Source: Xanthostigma xanthostigma
Taxonomy: Eukaryota > Arthropoda > Insecta > Raphidioptera > Raphidiidae
Reading direction: 5' to 3'
Assembly (NCBI GenBank): GCA_963575645.1
Contig: OY754475.1
Coordinates: forward strand, 930,001-994,000
DNA: 64,000 nt
The notes beneath the pieces were generated by a model. It did not search any database, was not told where the DNA came from, and saw nothing but the letters and a program-made list of their open reading frames with translations. A program made the translations under genes and the position numbers. Position 1 is the stretch's first letter, and the number at the start of each line of letters is the position of its first letter. Shown one piece after another: positions 11,761 through 25,200 of the stretch.

Positions 11761-12092
11761 CAAAATCAGGCAGGACAAGACATTACATCTAATAATAAAA
11801 TTAAAGTTCAGTCGATACTTTGACCGATCGTAACAAACATTATTCAGAACACAATTTCTTTTGTCAGTTTTGATTTGTGATCGCAAATATTTATTTTGAG
11901 GCGGTCTACAAATCAAACATGACAAAATGTGTGGCAATTTGGACGATTTGACGCAGTTTATTTCACACACGACTTAAAACAACTGAAGTATACTCCGCTA
12001 AACAGAAGAAAAATATGAAAAATAAACAAGGAAAAACATATTTTTATACAGGTAATAATTAAAAAAATCACCCAACAATTTACTATTGTAAA

Positions 12093-12098
12093 TTTATT
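12093..12098 (-). terminator. NudC polyadenylation signal
   Basis: TTTATT on the plus strand gives AATAAA on the coding strand, about 35 nt after the NudC stop codon, the usual place for a short insect 3' UTR. Confidence 0.65.
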
Positions 12099-12131
12099 AG
12101 GTAATATCTAAATTATCTAATAAGGTGTCGC

Positions 12132-13203
12132 TTAGTTGAACTTGCATTTTGAGAAATCCATTTCCGGATGCTGTTCCATAAACCTAAAACAAAAAAAAAC
12201 GAATCATACCCTACTAATACTTTCAGGGGCTAATTGGCTCAACTATGCTGGCCCGGGAGCATAATTGGGTACAATTTTACTGAATTAACGCTTCCGAATA
12301 ACAAAAATATTAGGAGCACTGTGGTTTGAATCTAATAAAAAATAGAGAATAGTTACTTCTTACCACAACAAGTTTATTAGTGGATGTACATGAGTTTAGT
12401 GTATTGCTGAAGATGAGAGCATAGCTCTCGAAATGTACATCCACTAATAAACTTGTTGTGGTAAGAAGTAACTATTCTCTATTTTTTATAACACTTCCGA
12501 TTTTGGCCTTTCGAGGAATTTTCTTATAACGGGATGGTGTCGATGCGATGTCGTGTTTTTTGTGCAGTGAAAAGGGGAAGACGTTTCGGGGAATAGTTTT
12601 TGCGTTTTAAAATTCTCCAAAATCGGAAGCGATAATTCAGTAAACTGTAACCCATAATTGTATCCACTGTGGACAAAAAACGCATTATTAATTTTACCTT
12701 AGAATTATATCTGTCAAACTTACTTTTTGATGACTTCTTGTTTTTTCTGTTCGTCGCTCGTCGGTAGGCCGAGCTCCTTCTGTCGTTGATCGTACATCAT
12801 TTTCTCGACAAGGCCTCGAGTCTCTCCGTCCAAGTCCGAAAGTTTCGACGGTTCCGGTTGTATTTTCTTCGTGCTAATTTCCGGATCGGTCGTGACCAGT
12901 TTCGACCACCAGTTCACTTTATTTACCTGTACGGGAGAACACGACACTGTCAGTACAAAAGTTTTTACGGCCACCGCGCGAAAGCATGAGTAGCGCGCGA
13001 CGACAAACCTTTTCTAAATTGATGAGAAGAGAATTGCCGTCTTCGATGACCCACGTCGACTCTTCGAGTTTAATTTCGTATTCTAGCTCGCCGTCGATGA
13101 TGGGAGTTTGCCCCTTGACGCCGCATTTCAGTCGCTTCTTGCCTATTTCGACGACGACGTCGCGCTGTTTCGCTTTGAACGATATTTTCAACGGAACTCG
13201 AAT
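12132..13203 (-). CDS. nudC: NudC 3' exons 5-7
   Basis: Exon 5 (13009-13203, residues 181-245) is most of the CS fold. Exon 6 (12724-12926) holds the conserved WWSKLV...DPEI and [20 protein letters not shown] segment. Exon 6 could read straight to an in-frame TAA, but AAAAA|GTAAGT there is a strong donor, and splicing to 12183 restores the family C terminus ending KCKFN. A hairpin repeat lies in the last intron at 12335-12489. Confidence 0.93.
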
Positions 13204-16200
13204 CTGAAACAAAGAAAAAACATTGGTTGTCTGTAAAGTCGGTTTACGGACGATAGTGAAGCGATCCAAAAATTATTTTTATTTTTTCCTTTTTTTTATT
13301 CTCCTGTATGTAGGCAAACATAGTTCCCTTCCATAATCTATTTGCCTACATGCAGGAATATTTTACTAATTGATTTAAATTTGATGTTTACATAACATTT
13401 TTAATTTTTATAACTTTATAATAAAAATGAAAGATACACCGGACTGGCATACCTTAGCGTGAATATTTGTTTCGTAAAGTCAGTAGTTCGCGATCCTTAT
13501 TTCCTAAACGTTCCTTAACAATCCGTAAAATTCTATTCAATTTTTTTTTAATCTTTACAATCATTGTTGTTTTTTTGTTACTATTTGAATTCTGTTAATT
13601 TTGAATAATTCAATCCTTGTAAAATTATTTTGTTTATAATTACTGCAGAAGTACTCTTTTTTTTTTAAATATACTATTATTTTGTTAAATTGTGTTTTTT
13701 CTTATATTTTTTTTGATCTACGGGGCGTTTATTAATTTTCTTTTTATTTTAAACGCCACAATAGTTTTACGTGATAACGTATTCCGCTCGAATATCATAT
13801 TTAATAATACATTACTGCGCTCTCGCTTGCACGCACAGGGTCAGGCGGAACGTTACACTTTTCGGAACGTTACACTTTTTCGTGCATGCAGCCGGTGTTT
13901 CATCAATTTATAAGACGTTATCACGTCAAAAAAAAGAACCCAACATGAAAACATATGAACGTTGTGCGCGCGACATTCGATTGTTATCTGGTTAATTGGT
14001 GTCAAGGCGTGCAAAACAGATGAACGGACACGCGATGAGAACAAAAATTACTGAATAGCCACCGATTTATTTAATTATTGTCATCTTATAGAGAATAATT
14101 ATAAACAATATGATAATGGCGCACTTGACCCATAAAAAATACACAGTACTTAGGTACATAGAATTTTACGTAGGTACTCCATTAAAATTGGTAAATTCAA
14201 TTTCCTGCAAACGCGCCGATAAAAAAATAATTGAAAATGCAAGCCTGAACGAATAATGCAATATAATATTGTAATGGAATCTCTCTTTCGGTAATGTTGT
14301 TGCAATGAAGTGCAACTTCTTTAGTGCCGTGTCTGTAATTTTCCCGTCACGTTAAATGGGAAATTTTTATTTTATTTATTTATTTAATTCCAAAAATATG
14401 TGATGCAATAACATAGGTATAGTACGTGCCACGAATATAAAAGGCTCGGAAGTTAGATGCGAATGCAGGCTTGCGCTTGTACAGTCTGTTGAAAAACTAC
14501 AAACTCGCAACTGAACAAAACTAACATAGCAATAACAACTTGACAATAGCGTACTCGACTGTAAAGCAGGAAAGCGACAAGTGACAAAGGCAACGAGCGA
14601 TCACGGCCAATCACTGACGAGCGCAATTTCCGTTCAGGTAGCTCTGGGAGGTGGTGGGAGTATCAACGACTCTAAAATGTGCCTTTGCGACGCTGTTTGT
14701 GACTAGCTTCCGAACCTTTTAGATCCGCGGCGCGTACTATGACGCAAAATGGATAAACGCGTCAAGTTTCCGTCGAGCGATTTTGAAACGTACGACGTAC
14801 GATCGTGATTTTCCATTAATTTAAAGCTAAACACGAGCGCGTTGTCGAGCCTAAGATCTGAGTAAACAGCATAATTATCGATAATATGCAAATGGCGCCT
14901 TCTGCATCTTCACGCATCGGTGAAATGAAGTCAGGGCCGTTACGTTCACGCGAGGTCCGCGGTTCGATTTCCGCCGTGCGCATCATTTGAACCGCCCAAA
15001 GAAGACAAAATCATTATACAGGCGATCTTTTTAAAAGTGTCTTTAGGCCGGGACTTCGTCAGACTCGCTTAGACCGGCGGAGGCATAGAATTTGGCGACT
15101 GCGCCCAATTGACTTGTTCAGTTGGTCGTTTTGTTCTTGTCGATGACGTTTGAAGACGACGATATTTCAGTATACGGCCCCCAAAAAATCGCCGCCGACG
15201 TTTAAAAAATAAAAGAAAACGTCGTTTTTGAAGTGAAAACTTCTTTAGCGGCGTTGTACACTTTTTTTGTAATGGGTAAAAAATGTTAAACTCGCGTCAG
15301 GAAAAGTAAGAACTGGGTGAGACTCTCTAAGTGATAGTAGTTGCCAGATATTTTTTATACAACGTTAGACATCTAGCGTTGAAATATCGTACATAAAAAT
15401 GCAATCTATGATACAAACCATTTTGATCGAAAATTCGTAAGACGTTAATATTCAAGTTTTCACTTCTGCCGGCACTCCCGGAATGCAACCCGTCTTTTTT
15501 TCACGAACGACGCCGTTGCGCTCGGCTGTTTCGATGTCCGAAGCCGCATTTATTTTTATTGGCGACGAATTACGAGCCTCCTCTAAATTCAATTCCGTGA
15601 CCAGGTCGGGAGATTCAAACGCTCCGATAAGAACCCAAGAACAATATAATATATTGTCGAACACCAACGGCAAAGTCAAGGCTACGTTATTGAACAACAC
15701 GCTCTGCGCGGTCACTCGATTCGTGAACCGTTTTTACGCGTGCCGTTTCTTCATTAGCATGCGTACGAAGTGCGTAAAGAACAACAGTCCTCTGTCCATG
15801 CAAGTCAAACCGTAACGGAACGTCTGCACGGAGTTCTGTTTTCTTGCCGAATACGTCTGAACGCTCAGACGCGACGATGTGTTTTTCTGTGTCTAACAGC
15901 GGTAGTGAGTTCAGAATAGAGAATACAATCCCGGGATCCCGGCCGTTTTCTGGTCCCGAAAATCCTGGAATCGTACTTGGCTGATCTCGGGATTTTCGGG
16001 ATTGCCAAAAACAGATCTAGTTTGCATTCCGTAATCCGTTGCGCCTTGACAATTACCTTGCCTAGATTATATTAATATTATTTATTACGCATAACGACAA
16101 AAAACAATCCTTAAATACGCGGAACGATATGTAAGAATATGAAATCTCCAGATCCTGAAGTACAAGTACAAAATGAATCAGGGTTGGCAAATATTATCAG

Positions 16201-19200
16201 ACGTGAAATAAGCCTGTGCGAAAATGGAGGAGTTCGTGGATATCACTCCAACGAGCGCAGAACCTGATCGAGCGTTTTCAGCTTATGTTGGCAATAAACT
16301 ACGAAGCAGGCTTGGAAGTCAAACATTGGATGCTTTGATATTTCTGCGATTGTATTTTCTAAATTCTAAATAGTTTTTTTGTGTTGTCTTTTTGATTTCT
16401 TGCAAAAGTAATTTTTTGTTTTGTTTTGTCTATTTCCTTTTCTTACTATATTGTGATTTGTGTTGTGCAACGATTTTAAAAACATTTTTTAAGAAATTAC
16501 TCAAGTTTTTTTTTCATTTGAGCCCAATTAGAAACCACATAGTTTAATCCCGGGATTACGCATCAAAAATCCCGTAATCCCGGGATTGAAAAACATTCTC
16601 GGGATTGTATTCTCTAGTTCCGAAAGACAGGCCATGATTTTTCTTTCATTTTGGTCAGTCTTAGATTTAGGAGCAGAAATTTTGGAAACGCATCGTCTCG
16701 TCTGAACATCTTCAACAAGAGATTTCTTCTTTTACACTGTGACGATTCGACGACACTTATTACATGATCCGGGGTTGCCCGGTGTCCGGTCCGGACAGTC
16801 CGGTATTTGAGTGCTGGATGAAAAAATAAAAACACACTCGGAATGTAAAATGCCCGTTTTTTTATAACTATAACACATTTTGTAAACGCGATATTTTACT
16901 GTCAGAAAAATCTAAACTGACAAAAATGACTCTCAATACCAACCGTTATCGAAAACAATAATTGCAAAACAATACACGATCATCGTGGGGGAGTACGTGT
17001 ACCGTTCCATTGTTTCAATTATTTATACGGACGAAATTGCGAAATAATCGCTTATAATTTGTGTGTTAACATCGAGAAGTGTCCTTGCATAGCAGTTTTC
17101 GTTACACGTTCGTTTCTTGAATAAAATTAATTATTAAATCTGTTAATTGTTAAAAAAAATCATGTAACGACAAACGTATGTACGCAGACGACGACGTTCA
17201 GTTGTTCTTCGACTCTCGACAAACAAGCGACGCGCAATGTAACTGTTCTTTTTTTTGTTTTAAACTGTTTTTGTTTTTCGGTGTTTCAACTGTTCGCTTC
17301 AAAGTCCAATGATCCTGATTAACACTGTCGATGGCGATCGGCGATGATGTAAGTAAAACAAACGAATGTTTTGAAAGCGTAAGTAAATAACAAAACACTA
17401 TATTATAGCGAAGGCGCGAGGGGTTACAAATAATTAAATGCAATTGGGCCCGGTATGTGCAAAGAAATCGTCAAAATTATAATATTTTTACAGCGCGTGT
17501 TATTTTTAAATTAATTTGCATTAATTACACTGTTTACATCGATGCTCTGATTAATTTGAAGAGTTAATGAGCAATAAAGCACTGTTTCGTGAATACGGCG
17601 TTCATTTCTCGATTTCTCGAAAGCAACGCGCTCGATTTATGTAAAAGTCGATGGAAGAACTATTGCCATATTTTTTTGAAGTAAAACTGCCTACGACACA
17701 GTATGATAAAATTCATTATATATACCGTACACACTTATATGATAACCGGCTGTAATACATCAAGCTCAGGTGGCTGCGAGGTAGAGCACTCGTCTCGTAA
17801 CCTAAAGGTCGTAAAATCGATCGCGACGGTAGGTGACTTTTTTTTAACAATTTGAAATTTCAATTTATAAATACTTTTGGCATTTCTCCGATCGGAGCCC
17901 GGGGAGTAGTTGTCTATTTATAAAAAAAAAAAAAACAATCGCATCGCTATTCGAAACCCAAAGGAATGGGCCCTCATAGTTTACCTGTCAAAAACCCCCC
18001 TTAGGACAGTTCGGCGCATTTCTCACCAGATGTCTCGCCATTCCTTTGGGTTCCGAATAGGCGCTATTCTGTAAGGAGCAATGGAAAACTGGATCACCGT
18101 ATGTGGCTGTATCTATCTTCGAGCAAAAAGTTGTTTTCAGATCGTGACTGATCACCGCGGAGAGTATCGTCATTATACTCATCTTTGCCACGTGGTGATA
18201 CCCGTGAACCAATCAACAATTAATTGTTATTGCTTAGTTACACTGAAAACCATTATTCACGTATAATTGTAATACCGAGTAATGCAAACCACCTGCAGCG
18301 ATTATGAATAGTTCGTTTCGTTTTATATATAAAAGAAGCGATTGCGACTCCGCGTCCTTTCTATATTATGTTTTTTTTAGAACTCCGCTCACCAAAAAAA
18401 TGTCAAGCCGCTCTGTCATTGGTAATCCGCGATTGCGGCGTCTATACTCAAAGATCTCTTACAAACAGGCGCAGTCTCTCGAGTTACTGAAAATCAAGGG
18501 CGATGTTTACTTACTATTCGGAACCCAAAGGAATGGCGTGACCTCTGGTGAGAAATGCGCCGAACTGTCCTAAGGAGGGTTTTTTGACAGGTAAACTATG
18601 GAGGCATAAGGTAAACATTGATTTAGAAAAGCAAATCAATGTTTACCTGCAGTCAAACAGTTCGGCGCATTTCTCACCAGAGGTCTCACAATTCCTTTGG
18701 GTTCCAAATGGAATTTCATTAGTTGATTGGGTGAAATTCAGTCACTAGAATTTCGTTCAAATTTATTTTTCGAATTTGCTTCAGGCGTCCCGCGAGAACT
18801 CACATTTTTTTTTTTAAATATTATGAAATATACAAAGTATTGTATCGCATTGAAGTGACCTTGAATCACGTTGTCCATTAACGTGATCTATTTTAATTAT
18901 ACGCCGATATGGAACAGGCTATGCAAAAACTGGACACCTGTCGCGCGCGTATTGCAAGAGATCACGTTCTTCAATTAGCGACGCATAAATTTATCTATTT
19001 GCATATTTTTTCCGATGATCAGAAGGTCCGGAACGCGTTCACGCTATACTTTGTATATAAGGCGTTTCGATTTTCTCAAAGACGAATGTAATGAATAGTT
19101 TTATCCAAGTGTGTACGCTTTGACGGCCGGCATTGTTTCAAAACTTCCTGGTTTCCGGGCTTGTAAGCCGTGGGGTGTTGTTATTTCTACCTGACGTTTC

Positions 19201-22200
19201 GTCTATACAACTGCGGCAGACGTTATCAAAGACGACGTGGCAGCGGCTCACTAGTATAGGTGCGGCGACGTGTTGGCGTTCTCTGCACGGTCGTAGCACA
19301 GACTACGACCGGGCAGAGAACAGCAGTCGACGGCACACTTACCTACGAGCCGCTAAGAAGAACACTTCGCCCGCTGCCTTTGATAATGTCTATCGCAGTT
19401 GTAAGACGTGACGCCTTAAAATTCTTAAATTAAATTATTTTTTAGAGAATGTGTCTAGTGTCTAAGATCATATAGGTTCTTATGAAAAAAAGTAATTTAG
19501 AGATTAAACAATTAGATCATAGGAGTGTCCAAATTGCGTTTGTGCTGTCAATCAAATTAATTGAACAATAAGTCACAAAGATCTGTTAGCACGGTGGCGG
19601 ATTTAAAAAAGTGTATCCGCAACTGCTGAGAAATGTCAGATCCGCAATCAATTAGTATGCGGTATCTAAGCATCAATACTCATTATAATAATTACGAGAG
19701 ACAATAATATGATAACCGAACTGACCGTTTGTACGCGATGTGTCACTCGGGCAATTAGAACGATCCTTGAATGATCGCATAGACGTGCTTGGTATATTAT
19801 TAGTGCAGTGTATAGAATAACTGAAATAAATGTTCGCCATTAAAACAATGACGAATCGCAAAATGCATTATAACAAAAAAAATGAACGCATGTCGAAGAT
19901 TATAAAATTAATTTACGATAATTGATTATGGTCTTTTATTGGAAATGGCGAGGTAAACAAAATAGATTCCGGGAGATTGTTTCGAAATAGATTATAGACG
20001 CTCGACAGCTGAGGTCATCGACGATGTGGCGAAATTCATTTTGTACGGTTAACGATTGACGTCATTTTGTTTTACGCAAAAAAAAGAACATCGAAATACA
20101 CAGCAGAGAAATACACTTTCGTTTATTTGGCGGAATGTCATTGATAAAATAAATTGTTGAAATTCCGCGCTGATGAGGCGGCGGGAGAAGGAGGAAAAGA
20201 TCACAAAAGAGAGAGACTCTTATTGTTACTAAATTAAAAAAAAAAACAATTATCAATACTTTTCAATAGAGCGATTATTACAAAGTGTCTATAAATAGTT
20301 TATGTAACACAGTTTGCTGTAACATCCGCGATATTGGTAATGGTAAAATAAATTAGTGGCAATCAATCAAAAACACACGGTCAAGATCGTAACAGCTATG
20401 TGTGTACAGGTCGGTGCACTGTCGATACAATGCGGCACATTCCGTCGGCCCGGAATGATAGTCGTGTCATTTTTCACGTGATAACGTCTTATAAATTGAT
20501 GAAACACCGGCTGCACGCACGAAAATGTGTCACGTTCCGCCTGAACCTGAGCGTGCAAGCGAGAGCGCGGTATAAGCGATAGAGAGGCACGATCTGCCCA
20601 AGCGTCGGCTTGTACGCATTTCTCTCTCTTCTCGCGTGACGTCAGAGAGTTCATCAATGTTTCTTTATGACGTTATCACGTAAAACTATCGTCCGTAAGC
20701 CGACTTTTTTGAAAGAACATTTTAACTTGATTTTATAGCAATTAGGCTTTTGAAAAAAAAATAATTATCGATTTTTTTATTGTATTTTAAAACTTTATTA
20801 TAAAAAATATTGATAATCGATGCGAAAAACTTTCAAAAAACTTTTTTAAATTAATTATAAGCAATTTAAAATTGATAGAATATTAAAAAAATCACGTGAC
20901 TGCAAACGCACTAAAATTGTTTTTGACAGTTGTGACGTCATAATGGTAAAATGTATATTATACGTAGTATACTATCAATGGCTTCTACACGTGTATTGAC
21001 TAAAACATTATGACGTCACATTATGTTCGGGAAATGTCGGCGCGTTCTCGGAACTGGGTACAAAAATTTATTTTTAATTTGATATAACTTTTGAACTATA
21101 ACGAAAATAAAAAAAAGAAAAATAGTTTTGTTATAAAACTTATATACGATCTTTCCATTTAAGACAAAAAAAAATTTCATTCAAAAGCCCAATTGTCGAG
21201 CACAGCGGCGTCGTCCGACAAAGATCAGTCTAACGAGGTCACTGTGTTGTCAGAAACAACCTATACTAATGTTGTAAAGAGGTAAAGATTGTAAGTTTGG
21301 ATGTTGGAGGTAATCTCCGAAATTACTCATCCAATTTAAATTTTTTTTTCACCAATATTTAGAATGGACCTTTAGGATGGACATAGGCTATATATATAGT
21401 CGCGTTAAAATAAAATCGCTATTGCGTGGTGACCAATTTTGCAAAATAAACCGACGAAAAAACGGTGGCAATCTACAAATTCAGACAGACTCGTAACAAC
21501 GACCTCTTGCGTTCGAGACGGCCTTATTACCTCGCAGTAACCTTAGCTTAATGCTATACCGGCGGCTTTTATAGTACATACGGTATACGTACATTGCAAC
21601 GTTTCGTTACACGAATAGATTTTATCCTGCCGTGTCAAAAGAAATATTACTTCAAAAAAACTTAAACTTACTTTTTTAACACCAATAAAAAAATATTTTA
21701 CGATCGGTTTTTGGTGTGCCGCGACGCCGAGATGATGATCGCGACTAGTCAGTATTTAACGCAAAGACATGCGCCTCGACCCAGTCAGTCAGCTGTTTGT
21801 CTACGGGCGAACAGACGCCCATAACGCTGTAGGCATTGGGGCGACGTTACCCGTGTTTCCATTGTTGTAGTTTCGAATTTTGGCGCGCTCGTGCAAAAAT
21901 ACTGTGTTAAAAAATACATATATATTTTTTTAATTTGGTTTGTGTATGTGTTCAGTGTGCGATCGCAGCTAGAATAATGCCGATAGACAACAATAACTTC
22001 GATTGTTCCGATACTAATGATGTAAGTTCTTTTTTAGTACCTAAACAAGGCGTCGCCACACGTTCAACTTCCTGGAAGGTGCGATTTTCTTTTCCCTTAG
22101 CGACGCCTTATTGCATTTTTCATAATAGGTTGGAAAATTACCACGATTCAGTTTTCGAGGGGGGAGGGGGGGTTTATAAATGCACCCTCTCATACCGCGC

Positions 22201-25200
22201 CGTGCAAACCAGAAAAAAAACAGCAACTATGCAACCGCTACTAACTACATAAATTTAGTTACGTACACAAAACAGATTTAAAAAAATTGGTTGTCTGTAA
22301 AGTCGGTTTACGGACGATAGTTTTATGTGATAACGTATTCCGCTCGAATATCATATTTAATAATCACGCACAGGGTCAGGCGGAACGTTACACTTTTTCG
22401 TGCATGCAGCCGGTGTTTCATCTTTTTATATTGACGTGATTCATCAATTTATAAGACGTTATCACGTCAAAAAATTTTGATCGCGATTATTTCAAAGAAC
22501 TTCTGCAGCACAAGGCGATGACTAATACGGTGTTTTTGATCGCAAGTTGGGCATATATTATGACTTGTTATTACATATTTTAAGGGGGTGTTCAACCTGT
22601 TCTCACTTAGCTTGTTGTTAACCGACAAAACGACCTTGATTTTTCAAATATTTAAATGTACAAATACGGCAAGTTCTTAACACCGAAGAAACGTTGAAAT
22701 CGCTGCGGTTCAAATAGCTGCTGTCTATGACAAACTAAATAAATCATTTTTTTCGTCGTCGGGTAAAAAGAGACACCAATGCGCAATAAGAAACGTAACC
22801 TCAATTTAACAACAAACATTTTTTTAAATTTTGATTCATACATTATAAAACCGTGTCATTCAAATATGAATTAAACAAATTTTGATACTAAAAATCGCCC
22901 GAGAAAAAAAAAATAACAGCCGGAGACTTCGACGCACGATGAGAAACGAAACCCAATTTTCACCAGATGAATCAACAACGACGTAACTACGTTCTCGGCT
23001 TTGTTAAGCCCACGCAACTCTTCAAATTTGTTTTTGGTGTGAATGTTATCAAAATATTACAACATCTTGTCAAGGTCGCATCTATAAACATATTATATCT
23101 TCTATCAGATGAATAAAATTCGAATTTATTTAACTGATTTAATGCAACTGATAAAACTGACTTATAATTAAATCATTACTTCATAACAATGCACTTAACG
23201 AGGTGATGGCAAATTCGTGATTTCGTAACAGAAATTAAATATTTTCGATGCATTCTTCAATGACATCAACGGAGAGACATCGATGCAACGTAAGAAACGA
23301 GGAAAGCGTAACGCAAAAATTGCACTATTTTTTACACAATTATACAATAATCAATAAAATTATTTTGTATAAATGCACTGTCTGCGGGCGGTCGACCCGA
23401 GACACTCTGTATAATTTTCGTACGAAAAACGTGGACAACCGAATTAATAAAGTATATCCGACAGAACAGGTTTCTGTAAATAAAAACAATTTTTTTCGGA
23501 TATATGAAGCAACGTTTCGTAATAAAAACACTTGGACCAGTTTTCTGGCGTAAATAAATTATCTAAGTGGGAGTCAAAGCCACAAATGCAGGAAATCAAG
23601 TTGATAGATGACCCAAGAAGGTCCAGTTATGTTGTTGCGTTTTAAAAAGCCTCTCGGTTGAAGTGGTGGGGTCAAAATGCATTCCGTGGAGGACACGTTC
23701 CCTGCCTCGTATTCCGCGATAGAGATATTTCGACCTTGATAAATGCGAAAAAAAATCATCTAAGTATTACTTAAGGAAGTACCCTCGGTACGCAGTAAGT
23801 CAAAGAATTTCAGTCTTCTACTTGAGTAACGTAGTATATAATTTGGCAACACCACATTTTGTTCTTTGTCTATGACCGCATGCCTTGCCATAGTTACAAG
23901 TGATTATGTACGCAGCATAAGTCTTTCCTGTCATTTCGGAAATAATAATATACTATCATTTTTTTGGAATACTATGCTTTTAGCATTATTTTACTCAATT
24001 TACGTATGTTTTTACGATATCAAAACTGCTGCAGTTTCGTAACTTACCTTTGAATGACGCGCCACAAACTATAATATTGCGGTGATGCCATGTTTATGAA
24101 TTGCTAAAAAGCTCGGCTTTGTTTTAGTTATTTCTATTAACATAAGCAAGCTTTATACGTTTTGGAAAAAGAAAAATGTTCATAGAATATTCGTTTATAT
24201 TTCCTGAAAATTTTATCAAAATCTGTTTGTCAATTCCAACGTAATAAATGATGGAGTGCGTCAAAATCACATATTCCCATAAGACTCCATGTTAAGTGCA
24301 GCGAAATAAAATTATCAATATCTTTTTTCAAAGTCAACCAAAAATCACAAAAATTTAACTGAGTCATTTTTGAAAAGGTTTTGACATATTTGCAAATTTT
24401 TGTAATTTTCTGTTTGTTAATTCATTTATCGAGGGTACTTCCTTAATTTAAAATGAACGTCTACGCTACCGTCTTTTATTTGAGGCTCGGATTAAGCAAT
24501 TGATTATCGAAAAAAGGCGGCCCTCTGAAGTAAAAGTTTATCTCGTCCCTGAGGACCAGCGATCACGGAACTCTGCAGAGCAGGGCGTGGAAGGCTTGTA
24601 GCAACAGCGGGTTGCTCGTATTCATATAAATAAATTATAATGCATGTAGGTACTTAATCCAAGCATATTTTACGACAAGTAATACAGTGGCTCGCCGAAA
24701 TGAACACGATCTTTATTGTCGGAAGTCAAGATTTTATTGCCTGCATGGTCCTTGTTTTTTTTTCCGAAGACGAAAAGACAGACATTTAATTTAAAAATGA
24801 AATTTAGATTTCGCTGTTCACGTAACAGAAAAAGAAAATTATTCAACAGTACGTTTACTCGCTCGAGATTAAAGTCGGTTAGCCCGACAGATAAGACAGA
24901 CAGAAAATTATGGAAACGCGTTTCCTAGTTCCAAAATGCCTGGAAGACTTGCGAGGCAGACGCGCGAACGATATAGTTAAAATTAAATTCAGGCATTTCG
25001 CCGAGTCATTTTTACTTTTGGGAGCCACTGTACGCCTCATGGCAATCGCGTATAGAATAACGCAAAGCGGATCCAAAGGCGCTCGACGGCAACAGTTGCG
25101 GTGGTGGGTAAGACAACGGAGTCCTTGATCTGATTTTTGATTCAGCCGCGTCCGTCTAGCAAGTACCTACATTATTGTGTTGATTCTAACATAAAACAAT

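Noticed and set aside
17770-17860. Functional tRNA gene
   Set aside because: Acceptor and anticodon stems do not pair well and the B box is degraded; better read as a SINE head or pseudogene.
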